From assembly GCF_046237015.1 (NCBI RefSeq), contig NZ_JBJYIN010000001.1, positions 248,001 through 312,000 of the forward strand: a stretch of DNA of 64,000 nucleotides. Direction: 5' to 3'. The notes beneath the pieces are model-generated. The model worked only from the letters and a program-made list of their open reading frames with translations, did not search any database and was not told where the DNA came from. This document shows, one piece after another, positions 53,891 through 63,197 of the stretch. Origin of the DNA: JBJYIN01 sp046237015 (GTDB lineage: Bacteria > Pseudomonadota > Gammaproteobacteria > Enterobacterales > Enterobacteriaceae). Within the stretch, counting starts at the first letter, position 1; each line of letters opens with the position of its first letter. Both the position numbers and the translations under genes were made by a program.

Positions 53891-55176
53891 AGCGCTGTCG
53901 CTCCCTTGATGCCGTCTTTCAGCAGGTTTATCAGTCCAACCTGTTTGGCACGCTTCATGATTTTTGATCGCACTGGCACGTTAGGGCCGCCATCAATAAT
54001 GAACAGATCGCTCATGATATCGGCCACCATGCGTGGGTACTGGGTGAACATGCGTGGGTTTTCCATCATGGCGGGCACTTTGCGATAATGGTGCATATCG
54101 CGTAGCACGAAGCTCTTTTCCAACGTGCGTTTGTACTCCATCAGGCTGCTGGAGGAGAAGTCCTGACGCTGCTTTGCGGCAATCGCGGCGTCGGCGGCGG
54201 CCTGTGCAGAGGCAATCGCCAAGTCCATGCCGCGCACGGTGTAGCCCAGATTGAGGCACAGACCGGCAGCATCGCCGACGATCATCACGCCGTCATCCAC
54301 CAGACTGGGCACCATATCCAGCCCACCTTCCGGCACCATGTGTGCCGAGTACTCCAGCAACTCTCCCCCTTGAATCAAGGGGCGGATCGTCGGGTGTTGT
54401 TTAAAATCTTCCAGCATCTGCGGCACACTTTTACTGGCGTGGGCGATATCGCCCAAACCGCAAACCAGACCCAGTGAAATTGAGTCTTTATTGGTGTAGA
54501 GAAAACCACCGCCCATCAACCCGTTGGAAGGCGAACCGGCAAACAGCCAGGCCGCACCTTCTCCCGGTGCCAGGTTAAACCTGTCTTCGATTTGCGATGC
54601 GGGTAGGGCAATCAGCTCCTTCACACCGACCGCATAGTGATGCGGTGATGGAGGCGGGACCATACCGACGGAACGGCCCAGCAGCGAGTTCACGCCATCA
54701 GCCAAGATCACCACGTTCGCTTCCAGCGCATCGTCTCCTGCCTGCACGCCAGTGACTCGGTTGCCTTCGCGCAACAAGGCATCGACGCGTACGCCAGGAA
54801 TAAACTGCACACCAGCTTCTTCAGCTTTCTCCATCAGCCAAGGATCGAATCGGTTGCGCAGCACGGTGTAAGAGGCTTTGGCTGGAATATCCGGTTGTTC
54901 GCTGTGATAATCCATCGTGACGGCGCTTTCATCGGTGAGAAAGGAAATTTTTTCTCGCGTGACTTTGCGTTCAACCGGAGCCTGTTGTGCAAACCCAGGC
55001 ATAATGCTTTCCAGACTGTGGGCGTAAAGGCGTCCACCGGTCATATTTTTACTGCCCGCGCTGTTACCGCGTTCGATGACTAATACATCAAGACCGGCTT
55101 GTGCCATGACATAACCGGCGACGCAGCCCGCAACTCCAGCACCGACGACGATGGCATCAAATTTTTCTTCCGACAT
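53887..55176 (-). CDS. ydiS: FAD-dependent ETF:quinone oxidoreductase-like YdiS (FixC type)
   Basis: A 429-residue flavoprotein with the N-terminal dinucleotide motif (VVGAGVAGCVAG, about 10-21), the GNSAGSKNMTGGRLYAHS block and the GDAAGLCLN second FAD motif (about 308-316). It is like E. coli YdiS and FixC, which pass electrons between the ETF and membrane quinones. It lies between ydiR and ydiT. Confidence 0.94.
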   Translation of the reverse strand: MSEEKFDAIVVGAGVAGCVAGYVMAQAGLDVLVIERGNSAGSKNMTGGRLYAHSLESIMPGFAQQAPVERKVTREKISFLTDESAVTMDYHSEQPDIPAKASYTVLRNRFDPWLMEKAEEAGVQFIPGVRVDALLREGNRVTGVQAGDDALEANVVILADGVNSLLGRSVGMVPPPSPHHYAVGVKELIALPASQIEDRFNLAPGEGAAWLFAGSPSNGLMGGGFLYTNKDSISLGLVCGLGDIAHASKSVPQMLEDFKQHPTIRPLIQGGELLEYSAHMVPEGGLDMVPSLVDDGVMIVGDAAGLCLNLGYTVRGMDLAIASAQAAADAAIAAKQRQDFSSSSLMEYKRTLEKSFVLRDMHHYRKVPAMMENPRMFTQYPRMVADIMSDLFIIDGGPNVPVRSKIMKRAKQVGLINLLKDGIKGATAL

Positions 55177-55251
55177 GGTTCCTGCTCCCTATCCCACCAC
55201 ATTATTGTGGCGGGATACGTGCTGTTAACGAAAAAGCCAACAAATGAAGGA

Positions 55252-56202
55252 TTACCGGGTCAACTGCTCAACCAACGCCGGGACCACTTTGTAGATATCA
55301 CCGACTAAACCGTAGTCGGCGTATTTGAAGATCGGCGCATTCTTGTCTTTGTTAATGGCGACGATAGTTTTTGCCCCGTTGCCACCCACCATGTGCTGAA
55401 TTTGGCCGGAGATCCCTAGTGTTAGGTAGAGATCGGATTTCAGCAGCACACCAGAGACACCGATATAGCGCTCGCGCTCCATCCAGTGTTCCCCTTCAGC
55501 AATCGGGCGTGAGCAGCCGACTTCCGCGCCCAATACCGTTGCCAGGTCTTGAACCATGCGTAAATCTTCCTGCGACACCAATCCACGGCCCACGCCGACA
55601 ACACGTTTAGCCTTGCTCAAGTCGACACTACTCAAGGATTTGGCTCGGCGTTCAACACACAGAATTTCCTGACGCGGTGCAACATAGCTAGCCTGATAAA
55701 CCGGGCAATCAGACGGTGCGGTGGCTGTCTCGGATTCGACGGCACCCGGTGCCAGCGTAACGATGGCAATGGGGGTATTGATCTTCTCTTTGCCAAACGC
55801 GAGGCCACCGTACATGCGATGTTCGGCATACAACGCATGCTCATTTACCGTCAGGGCAGTGACATCGTTGACGACGGCAGCATCAAGCAGCACACTCAAC
55901 CGGGCCGCCAGCGCCTTACCGCGCTTAGTGGCTGCCAGTAGGATCAGCGTGGTGGGAAAGTCCGCCGTTGCCGGTTTTTCGATCAGGGATGCCAGCGTTT
56001 CGGCGTAGTTTTCGATACGCTGCTGCGCTGTTTTGCCGAGCACATAAAGCCCCTGCGCACCGAGCGGTTTAACGGCGGCAACCTGCGCGTCATCTTGCAC
56101 AACCGCATAAACCTGCTGTCCCCACTGGCGTGCGCCCGTCATTAATTCGCTGTAGCGCTCAACGTTATCGCTGAACACCCATACATTGGTTAATTGACTC
56201 AT
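55252..56202 (-). CDS. ydiR: Electron transfer flavoprotein alpha subunit YdiR
   Basis: A 316-residue ETF alpha-type protein (FixB family). The C-terminal FAD domain shows VVGVGRGL, CSRPIAEGEHW, YIGVSGVLLKSDLY and QHMVGGNGAKTIVAIN. It pairs with YdiQ, encoded 16 bp upstream. Close to E. coli YdiR (312 residues). Confidence 0.95.
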   Translation of the reverse strand: MSQLTNVWVFSDNVERYSELMTGARQWGQQVYAVVQDDAQVAAVKPLGAQGLYVLGKTAQQRIENYAETLASLIEKPATADFPTTLILLAATKRGKALAARLSVLLDAAVVNDVTALTVNEHALYAEHRMYGGLAFGKEKINTPIAIVTLAPGAVESETATAPSDCPVYQASYVAPRQEILCVERRAKSLSSVDLSKAKRVVGVGRGLVSQEDLRMVQDLATVLGAEVGCSRPIAEGEHWMERERYIGVSGVLLKSDLYLTLGISGQIQHMVGGNGAKTIVAINKDKNAPIFKYADYGLVGDIYKVVPALVEQLTR

Positions 56203-56218
56203 GATGATATTCTCCGGG

Positions 56219-56983
56219 TTAGTTCAGCGCTTTTTTCAGGTGTTCGGCCAGTTCGGCGATCGCTTCCGGCGAATCGCTTTCCAGAATGATGTGTTTACGC
56301 TCCGCCTGCGGTGGTACGTGGATCTGCGTCAGCTCGGTGTGGGGGGCTGTGCGCTGCCAACTGATATCTTCCGCTTTCCATTGCGTTACCGGTTTTTTCC
56401 CGGCACCCAGAATGGCCTTCATCGACGGAATTTTTGGCGCATTAATATCTGATGTCACGCAGAGCACGGCGGGCAGCGGCAGCTCAAGAATTTCCACTTC
56501 CTCTTCCAATGTGCGCTCCACGCGCACCCGGTTATCCAGCAGTTCTACCTGGCTTACGGCATTGACGGTAGGCAGTTGCAACATTTCACCGACCAGCAGT
56601 CCAACCTGCTGCGCATAGAGATCGCCGGAGCCTTCGCCGAACAGCAGCAGATCGAAGCCAATCTTACGGGCCGCAGCCGCTAGCACTTGTGCAGTATCTT
56701 TGGGTAGCACGTTGTCTAACTGCGCATCCTGTACCAGGAACAGTTCATTGGGGCCGCGCGACAGCACATCTTTGCGCACTTTGGTGTTGTCCAGCAGGCT
56801 GCCGCCAACGCTCAGCGCCGCGACGTGCCCATCAGCGCCGGCCAACTGGGTAGCGGCCTCGATGGCATTCAAATCAAACTGGCTGATTTTTGCATCGGCA
56901 CGGTCAAAATTGAGCGTGCGTTGGGCGGTAATCACAATGTCTTGCTCTTCGGGCACCAGCTTGAAGCAGGTTATTATTTTCAT
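56219..56983 (-). CDS. ydiQ: Electron transfer flavoprotein beta subunit YdiQ
   Basis: A 254-residue ETF beta-type protein (FixA family), the E. coli length. It starts MKIITCFKLVPEEQD with GGAG 7 bp ahead; the frame is open 117 bp further upstream but into promoter sequence. The AAAxxKKP-type FAD/AMP region (IPSMKAILGAGKKPV) is seen. First gene of the ydiQRST-fadK operon; ydiP is divergent. Confidence 0.95.
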   Translation of the reverse strand: MKIITCFKLVPEEQDIVITAQRTLNFDRADAKISQFDLNAIEAATQLAGADGHVAALSVGGSLLDNTKVRKDVLSRGPNELFLVQDAQLDNVLPKDTAQVLAAAARKIGFDLLLFGEGSGDLYAQQVGLLVGEMLQLPTVNAVSQVELLDNRVRVERTLEEEVEILELPLPAVLCVTSDINAPKIPSMKAILGAGKKPVTQWKAEDISWQRTAPHTELTQIHVPPQAERKHIILESDSPEAIAELAEHLKKALN

Positions 56984-57122
56984 GGCGTCTCCTATTGGTC
57001 GCTCGCAGGCGGAGCATCGAAAAATAATATCGATGAGCCTCAGAGAGATATAAAAATTTGATGGGAGTAGTGTGCGGGGGATAAAGGTGAAAAACGACAT
57101 GATAATATGTTTTAGTTACTAA

Positions 57123-57130
57123 CAATCTTG
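57123..57130. promoter_or_regulatory. CAATCTTG box near the ydiQ promoter
   Basis: One of three copies of (C)AATCTTG in the ydiQ-ydiP gap; see 57440-57467. Confidence 0.4.
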
Positions 57131-57249
57131 CAAAAAAATTGTGCGCAACGGCAGATAATGTATTTAATGACTGTGACATCACCTCTAAATATCACGCTGA
57201 AATCGACTACTGAATATTCACGCTAAAAATACAGAGCGAATATAAGTTG

Positions 57250-57261
57250 TGATGCACATCA
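57250..57261. promoter_or_regulatory. FNR/CRP-like site in the ydiQ-ydiP gap
   Basis: TGAT-GCAC-ATCA is a perfect FNR-type inner dyad, and TTGTGATGCACATCATAA also fits a CRP site well. FNR or CRP control would fit the anaerobic fix-like operon. The rest of the 581-bp gap is AT-rich and non-coding. Confidence 0.55.
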
Positions 57262-57439
57262 TAAATATGAGGCTTTTTTTTAATTGGAATTATTAACATG
57301 CTCATTGAATAAAGAGAATATCAGTGAATTGTGAATATGATGTTTTGTGTATGTAGGCAATGCGTATTTTAAATGGGAAAAAACATACCGTGTGATGCAT
57401 TAAGAAAATACGTTTTCCTGGCTAAAAATTGGACGGTGT

Positions 57440-57495
57440 AATCTTGCATGATATGCAAACAATCTTGTTTTGCGCGGTTAAAAACGTGATATACA
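57440..57495 (+). promoter_or_regulatory. ydiP promoter with AATCTTG direct repeats
   Basis: AATCTTG at 57440 and 57461 flank a perfect TTGCAT-GAT-ATGCAA dyad (57444-57458). An extended -10, TGATATACA (TATACA at 57490-57495), lies 70 bp before ydiP. Direct repeats overlapping the -35 are typical of AraC-family activator sites, so YdiP autoregulation is likely. Confidence 0.45.
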
Positions 57496-57564
57496 GTACG
57501 AGTTGTTGCGTTACTTTACCCCTAATAATTGGCTCACACTTTACTGTTCTCCGTGGAGGCTGTC

Positions 57565-58476
57565 ATGTATCAGCGCTGGTTTGACAATAATACCGATACC
57601 TTGTTTGAAAAGGGAATGACGCCCAAATTGTCCCGTTTTGTGATCAGCGATGACCCAAATTGGGAGTCTGGCCACCATGTGCATGATACAGAAACCGAGC
57701 TGATCTACGTGAAAAGTGGCGTAGCTCGGCTTATCATCGATTCGTCCAATTATGTTGCACAGAGCGGGGATATTGTGGTGGTCGAGCGTGGTCGATTGCA
57801 CGCCGTCGTCTCCGATAATGCGTCCCCGGCAACCACCTACACGTGCGCCGTTTACGGATTTAAATTCTGCGACAGGGATGAGAACCAGATCATGCAGACA
57901 AATTCCTGCCCGGTGGTTTCGGTGGTGAAAGGAAAAGAGGTAATAAAAAGTATATTTCACGAACTGGGGGTAATGTTATCACAGCAAAAAAATCTTTTAT
58001 CCTCACCCGTCTATGATGCTTTTGGTTATGCCCTGACAGCGTTATTTTATGAGAACTTTAAAAATGCCTACCGTTCTGAATCAGGTTATATTCGCAAGGA
58101 AGTGTTGGTGAAAGATATTTTAGTTTATCTCAATAACAACTATCGTGAAAAAATAACCCTGGAACAGCTTGCTAAAAAATTCCGTGCCAGCGTCAGCTAT
58201 ATTTGCCATGAATTTACCAAGGAATATCATATCTCCCCTATCAACTATGTGATTAAACGCCGGATCACCGAAGCAAAATTTTCGCTGACCAACACCGAGT
58301 TCAGTTTAAATGAGATTGCCATCCGCGTGGGGTATGACAATGTTGATCATTTTGCCAAATTATTCATGCGCCATGTTGGATGTCCTCCAAGCGAATACCG
58401 CAAGCAGTTTAAAAATAGTCTGAGTGGATTGGAGTATATAACGGAATTTGGTGAGAGCTCAGAATTGCTGCTGTGA
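57565..58476 (+). CDS. ydiP: AraC-family regulator YdiP
   Basis: A 303-residue regulator with an N-terminal cupin (SGHHVHDTETELIYVKSG) and a C-terminal pair of helix-turn-helix motifs (ITLEQLAKKFRASVSYICHE; LNEIAIRVGYDNVDHFAKLF). It matches E. coli YdiP. ATG 57565 has GGAGG 5 bp ahead. It stands between the ydiQRST-fadK and ydiOF operons and presumably controls both. Confidence 0.93.
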   Translation: MYQRWFDNNTDTLFEKGMTPKLSRFVISDDPNWESGHHVHDTETELIYVKSGVARLIIDSSNYVAQSGDIVVVERGRLHAVVSDNASPATTYTCAVYGFKFCDRDENQIMQTNSCPVVSVVKGKEVIKSIFHELGVMLSQQKNLLSSPVYDAFGYALTALFYENFKNAYRSESGYIRKEVLVKDILVYLNNNYREKITLEQLAKKFRASVSYICHEFTKEYHISPINYVIKRRITEAKFSLTNTEFSLNEIAIRVGYDNVDHFAKLFMRHVGCPPSEYRKQFKNSLSGLEYITEFGESSELLL

Positions 58477-58487
58477 TGTTAATATCT

Positions 58488-58521
58488 GGTTGAGACTCCC
58501 GTGTGAACGGGGGTCTCAACC
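58488..58521. terminator. Bidirectional terminator between ydiP and ydiO
   Basis: A 14-base-pair stem (GGTTGAGACTCCCG pairing with CGGGGGTCTCAACC, one G-T pair) with a TGTGAA loop fills the gap between the two convergent genes. T runs are weak. Confidence 0.65.
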
Positions 58522-58527
58522 TGTCAG

Positions 58528-59679
58528 TTATTTACTTTGGTAATCTTTCAGAATCTGCCGTCCGGCAATATAAATCATGATCTCATCAGTACCGCCGCCA
58601 ATCCTTTCGCAGCGCACGTCACGCCAAAAACGGGATACGCGAGCATCATCCGTATAACCTAGTCCGCCCATGATCTGAATGGCATCATCGATTACTTCTA
58701 GTGCCGTGCGTGCACAATAGAGTTTGCACAGTGCGGCACTGGTGCGTAATGACAGTTCCTGGTCTGCCTGCCAGGCGCATTTCAGCACCATATTACGCAT
58801 GTTATCGATTTTTATGGCCATCAGCGCCAGCTTCTCCTGAATCATCTGGTTATGACCAATAGGTTTGCCAAAAGCGATACGCTGATTGGCATAACGCGCA
58901 GCATCTTCGAAGGCGCACTCAGCAAAACCGGTACTGCGCGCGGCATTGATCAGGCGTTCCATTTCGAAATTGTACATCACATTCAGGAAGCCCATGCCTT
59001 CTTCACCCACCATGTCACTCTCTTCGACTTCGACGTTATCGAGATAGACTTCACAGGTGGTCAGCATATGCCAGCCGATTTTGTGCAATGGGTTGATTTT
59101 GATGCCGGGCTTATTCGATTCCACCCACCACAGGGTGAAGGCTTTTTTCGGATCCTGCGGTTCGGGATCGCGCGCCAGCACCAGCATATAGGGGTACTCT
59201 TTCGCACCAGTGATAAAGGTTTTTTGTCCGTTGAGATACACCTTGCCGTTTTTACGCGTGTAGCTGGTAGTCGCGCTGCTGTTGTCCGAGCCTGCACCCG
59301 GTTCGGTCAGAGCTAACGAATAGGCTGGATCGCCAGTCGCCAGCGTACTCTCTGCAGTTTTGCGTAATTGCTCGGCAGAGCCAAAACGACGCATGCTGTG
59401 GATGCACTGGCCGTTAGTGATCAGGAACGCCGGTGCGCCATTTTTAGACACTTCCATCAGTGCCAGCATTTGGGTGACATAGTCTGCCGGAATACCACCA
59501 AATTCTTCCGGCACGCCCAGCAGGGAAATGCCGTTATCGGCCAGCGCTCGCATAAACTCTTTCGGATAGGTACCTGTTTGGTCGCAGGTTCTGAAGTACT
59601 CTTCCGGGAAATCACTGGTGATCAATTCCCGAATACTGGCAAGCAGCAGTTCTTGCTCTTCGGTTAAGGAAAAGTCCAT
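58528..59679 (-). CDS. ydiO: Acyl-CoA dehydrogenase YdiO
   Basis: A 383-residue acyl-CoA dehydrogenase of the CaiA/short-chain type. Motifs ALTEPGAGSDNSS, TFITGA and C-terminal QIMGGLGYTDD and GGGTDEIM are present; the last region carries the usual catalytic Glu. It donates electrons to YdiQR. YdiF follows the same direction, 14 bp upstream. Confidence 0.95.
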   Translation of the reverse strand: MDFSLTEEQELLLASIRELITSDFPEEYFRTCDQTGTYPKEFMRALADNGISLLGVPEEFGGIPADYVTQMLALMEVSKNGAPAFLITNGQCIHSMRRFGSAEQLRKTAESTLATGDPAYSLALTEPGAGSDNSSATTSYTRKNGKVYLNGQKTFITGAKEYPYMLVLARDPEPQDPKKAFTLWWVESNKPGIKINPLHKIGWHMLTTCEVYLDNVEVEESDMVGEEGMGFLNVMYNFEMERLINAARSTGFAECAFEDAARYANQRIAFGKPIGHNQMIQEKLALMAIKIDNMRNMVLKCAWQADQELSLRTSAALCKLYCARTALEVIDDAIQIMGGLGYTDDARVSRFWRDVRCERIGGGTDEIMIYIAGRQILKDYQSK

Positions 59680-59693
59680 TATTTTTACTCCTG

Positions 59694-61289
59694 TTATTGT
59701 TCAGCGTCAGGCAATACAAAGCCCATCACCCCATCGAAAAAGAGGCGTGTATCCATCAATTTTAAGTCGGGCGAAATGACCGGGGTAAAATCCATCTGTG
59801 CCAGAATGTCTTTTTCCAGATCGATGCCGGGCGCGATCTCAATCAGGTGCAAGCCATCTGCTTTTAAGGTGAAGACGGCGCGTTCGGTGATGTAACGCAC
59901 GTCCAAGCCGCGTTCGAGCGCAATTTTTCCGCTGAACGTGATTTCTGGGATTTCCTGAATGAATTTTTTGACTTTCCCTTCCTGCACGATCGACAGCTTG
60001 CCGTCGCCGACATCGGTTTTTAAACTGCCCGCCGTCAGGGTGCCGCAGAAGATGATCTTCTTCGAGGTGGCGCTGATGTCGATAAACCCGCCGGTGCCCA
60101 TGATCTTGCCGTTGAATTTATGTACGCCAACGTTGCCGTGTCGGTCAATTTCAGCGAAGCTCAGATAGCACACATCCAACCCACCGCCGTGGTAAAAATC
60201 GAACTGAGAGGTCATGTCCAGAATGGCGCGGGTATTGACGTTGGCGCCGAAGGCCACCCCTTGCGTGGTGATCCCGCCGATAGGGCCGGTTTCCACTGTC
60301 AGCACGAAGTCATCGGCACAGCCCTCTTCGCGAGCCACCATACCGATGCCATCGGCGATGCCGACGCCCACGTTACCGACCGCACCTTTGCGCATTTCGA
60401 ACAGCGCGCGGCGTGCCACCAGCTTACGCTGGTTAAGAGGGATGGTCATTTTGGTGCTGTCATCCAGTACAAAATCGCCGGAGATAAAGCGGTTGACGGG
60501 CGCACCGCCGTACAGTTGGGTTTGCGTTGAATCCACCACCACAATATCGACCAGATAGCCAGGAATGCGCACAGACTTAGGATGCAGCGTGGCTTTTTTA
60601 ACCATTTTCTGCACCTGCATCATCACGATGCCGCCGTTGTTGTGTACCGCTTGTGCAATCACCAGCGCATCGAGGTACATCACTTCATCTTCAAAAGAAG
60701 CGTACCCTTCGCTGTCGCAGGTGGTGGCGCGGATAAAGGCGACATTCGGCGCAATGGCCTTGTAGAACAGATATTCCTGATTATCGATCTCGACCAGCTT
60801 GATCAGTTCGTCTTTGGTGATTTCATTCAGCTTGCCGCCCTGTTGGCGCGGGTCGACAAAGGTACCAATACCAATATTGCTCAAAATGCCTGGCTGGTGA
60901 GCGGCAGAGGCTCGGATCGCTTGCGTCAGCACCCCTTGCGGATAGTTATAGGCGACGATCTTGTTTTGTTCAGCCAGATCGGAAATACGCGGTGACTGTC
61001 CCCAGTGACCACACAGCGCCCATTTCACCAGACCTTCCTGTGCCAGCGGACTAATGCCACGTTCGGCGCGATCGCCTAACCCAGTTGGGCTGATCAGCGA
61101 CAGGTCGCGCGGTGATTGCGTGGTTTTGTAGCGGTCGGCAAGAGCGGTGATCAGCGAGGTGGCCTCCAGAATGCCGCCACCAGCCCCTAATACGCACAGG
61201 GTGGCTTCATCGGGGATATAGTTAACCGCGTCCTGTGCGGAGAGTACCGGCACTCGTCCATTGATTCTTTTCGGTTTTTCCAGTTTCAT
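59694..61289 (-). CDS. ydiF: Acetate:acetoacetate-type CoA transferase YdiF
   Basis: A fused family-I CoA transferase of 531 residues, with the active-site glutamate in TVETGPIGG near 330 and N-terminal GAGGGILEAT. It matches E. coli YdiF, which transfers CoA between acetate and short-chain acyl groups. ATG 61289 has GAGGAG 7 bp ahead; the frame is open another 51 bp. aroD is upstream in the same direction. Confidence 0.95.
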   Translation of the reverse strand: MKLEKPKRINGRVPVLSAQDAVNYIPDEATLCVLGAGGGILEATSLITALADRYKTTQSPRDLSLISPTGLGDRAERGISPLAQEGLVKWALCGHWGQSPRISDLAEQNKIVAYNYPQGVLTQAIRASAAHQPGILSNIGIGTFVDPRQQGGKLNEITKDELIKLVEIDNQEYLFYKAIAPNVAFIRATTCDSEGYASFEDEVMYLDALVIAQAVHNNGGIVMMQVQKMVKKATLHPKSVRIPGYLVDIVVVDSTQTQLYGGAPVNRFISGDFVLDDSTKMTIPLNQRKLVARRALFEMRKGAVGNVGVGIADGIGMVAREEGCADDFVLTVETGPIGGITTQGVAFGANVNTRAILDMTSQFDFYHGGGLDVCYLSFAEIDRHGNVGVHKFNGKIMGTGGFIDISATSKKIIFCGTLTAGSLKTDVGDGKLSIVQEGKVKKFIQEIPEITFSGKIALERGLDVRYITERAVFTLKADGLHLIEIAPGIDLEKDILAQMDFTPVISPDLKLMDTRLFFDGVMGFVLPDAEQ

Positions 61290-61365
61290 TGCAACTCCTC
61301 GTAATAAGCAAATGAACGTGCACTGCCCGTAGCAATGCAAACGGCTACAGCCACGCCATCGCTAT

Positions 61366-62124
61366 TCAGGATTGGTGTAATACCGTCAACACGGCGCGTA
61401 AATCTTTAACGGCAATTTGCCCTGGGGCAGAGGCCTTTTTCAGTGCACCAAACGTGGCGGCTGAACCAAACAGTTCGCCGGAGAGACGGGAGATAACACC
61501 GGTTTTTGACATGGACATGGTGATGATCGGGCGGTCAGCGTGCTTCTCATGCATTTCCAACGTGGCGGCTAACAGAGTGAGCACATCGCCTTTGCTCTGC
61601 GGCATCAGGGCAATTTTCGGGATATCGGCACCCAATTCCTGCATCTTGCACAGGCGTTTGACGATTTCTTCTTTCGGTGGCGTTTTGTGGAAATCGTGGT
61701 TGGACATGATGACCTTCACGCCGTGAGCATGCGCAAACGCCACGGTATCTTTCACCAGCTCATCACCGGTAAACAGCTCCAGATCGATCATATCCACCAA
61801 CCCGCTCTCCACTACCGCCTTGTTCAAGGCAATGTAGGCCTCGGCTGAGAGCGCTTTTTCTCCGCCTTCTTGCTTGCTACGAAAGGTAAACAGCAGGGGC
61901 TTGTTGGGGATGCCATCACGCAGTGTGCGCACCGCCTCCAGTACGCTGGCGATGGAGGACACATCATCGAAATGATCGGCACGCCATTCCAGAATATCGA
62001 CATCGCCGTCTTGGTAATGGTGGACTTCAGACTTGATGGCAGCGATATCTTTGCCCATCAGCGAGACGATAATTTTTGGTGCGCCTTCGCCAAACACCTG
62101 ATTTTTTACGGTTACGGTTTTCAT
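61366..62124 (-). CDS. aroD: Type I 3-dehydroquinate dehydratase AroD
   Basis: Third step of the shikimate pathway, by a Schiff base. The 252-residue protein has catalytic H143 (MSNHDFHKTP) and Schiff-base K170 (IPKIALMPQSKGD), as in E. coli. It lies between ydiB and ydiF, as in E. coli. Confidence 0.96.
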   Translation of the reverse strand: MKTVTVKNQVFGEGAPKIIVSLMGKDIAAIKSEVHHYQDGDVDILEWRADHFDDVSSIASVLEAVRTLRDGIPNKPLLFTFRSKQEGGEKALSAEAYIALNKAVVESGLVDMIDLELFTGDELVKDTVAFAHAHGVKVIMSNHDFHKTPPKEEIVKRLCKMQELGADIPKIALMPQSKGDVLTLLAATLEMHEKHADRPIITMSMSKTGVISRLSGELFGSAATFGALKKASAPGQIAVKDLRAVLTVLHQS

Positions 62125-62199
62125 GCTTTTCCCTTACGTCATCTTTTGCCACACGGTCTGGTAACGCGGCGTGAGAAATACACCGCGTACCGACGTGTT

Positions 62200-63066
62200 T
62201 TAGGCGTTAAAGCCCATCACTTTTTTGATGTGTTCCAGCGGGAACTCTTTACCAGTCCAGAGCTTGAATTGCTCAGCCCCCTGCCACAGCAGCATGCCGT
62301 AGCCATCAATGGTCTTGCAGCCTGCATCCATGGCCATTTGCAGCAGTTTGGTGATGTGCGGGTTGTAAACGCATTCGGTGACCAACAGTTCAGGGCGCAG
62401 CATGGCGATATCGCTCACAACGCATTGGTCTTCCAGCGGTTTCATGCCGACCTTGGTGCCATTGGTCAGAATATCAGCGTGCGCAATAGCATCGGCGAAG
62501 GCTTTCTGGTTCGTCAAATCACCGACCGTGACGGTGCAATCAGTGTTGTCATTCACGCGTTTAGCGAAAGCGAGCGCCTGTTCGTAAAATTCATCTTTAC
62601 GGTTGAATAGCTTGATCTCTTTGATACCTTCAATCGCGGCCTGAGCACCAATTGCGGTTGACGCACCGCCCGAACCGACCAACACCATGGTTTTTCCTTG
62701 AATATCAAAACCGCTTTCTTTGATGGCCCGAATATGCCCGGTACCATCGGTGTTATAACCACGTAAATACCCGTTATCGTTAACAATGGTATTAATCGCA
62801 CCGACCAATTTGGCGGCCGGTGTTAATTCATCCACATATTGGCAGGCTAATTGTTTATTTGGCATGGAAACGCCAGTGCCGCGCATTTTCAGCGCTTTAA
62901 GGCCTTCAATTGCTTTGCCAAACGTGGTGTTGTCTACTTCAAAGGCCATATAGGTGAAAGGCAACCCCGCTTTTTCTAACGCCTTGTTTTGCATTTCCGG
63001 CGAAAGACTGTGTCTGATGGGATAAGCCATTAATCCAATCAGTTCATATTTTGCGGTAACATCCAT
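62200..63066 (-). CDS. ydiB: Quinate/shikimate dehydrogenase YdiB
   Basis: An AroE paralogue of 288 residues using NAD or NADP to oxidise quinate or shikimate. Substrate-binding SLSPEMQNKAL and NTIVNDNGYLRGYNTDGTG and the glycine motif VGSGGASTAIGA are present. It starts MDVTAKYELIG with AAGGAG ahead, as in E. coli. The ydiN-ydiB-aroD trio may allow growth on plant quinate. Confidence 0.95.
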   Translation of the reverse strand: MDVTAKYELIGLMAYPIRHSLSPEMQNKALEKAGLPFTYMAFEVDNTTFGKAIEGLKALKMRGTGVSMPNKQLACQYVDELTPAAKLVGAINTIVNDNGYLRGYNTDGTGHIRAIKESGFDIQGKTMVLVGSGGASTAIGAQAAIEGIKEIKLFNRKDEFYEQALAFAKRVNDNTDCTVTVGDLTNQKAFADAIAHADILTNGTKVGMKPLEDQCVVSDIAMLRPELLVTECVYNPHITKLLQMAMDAGCKTIDGYGMLLWQGAEQFKLWTGKEFPLEHIKKVMGFNA

Positions 63067-63197
63067 TCTAAACTCCTTACACAAGGTAATAATAGGTAGT
63101 GCAGTTATTCAGGCAATAGGCGGGCGCATATCGCGCAAACTGTCGATTGCCGTTCTGTTCAGGTTTTAATATCAATATTAACGTTATTATGGCGTCG

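Noticed and set aside
59959..60995. Several plus-strand frames of 66-137 codons opposite ydiF
   Set aside because: They are shadows of a well conserved gene with high GC at third positions.
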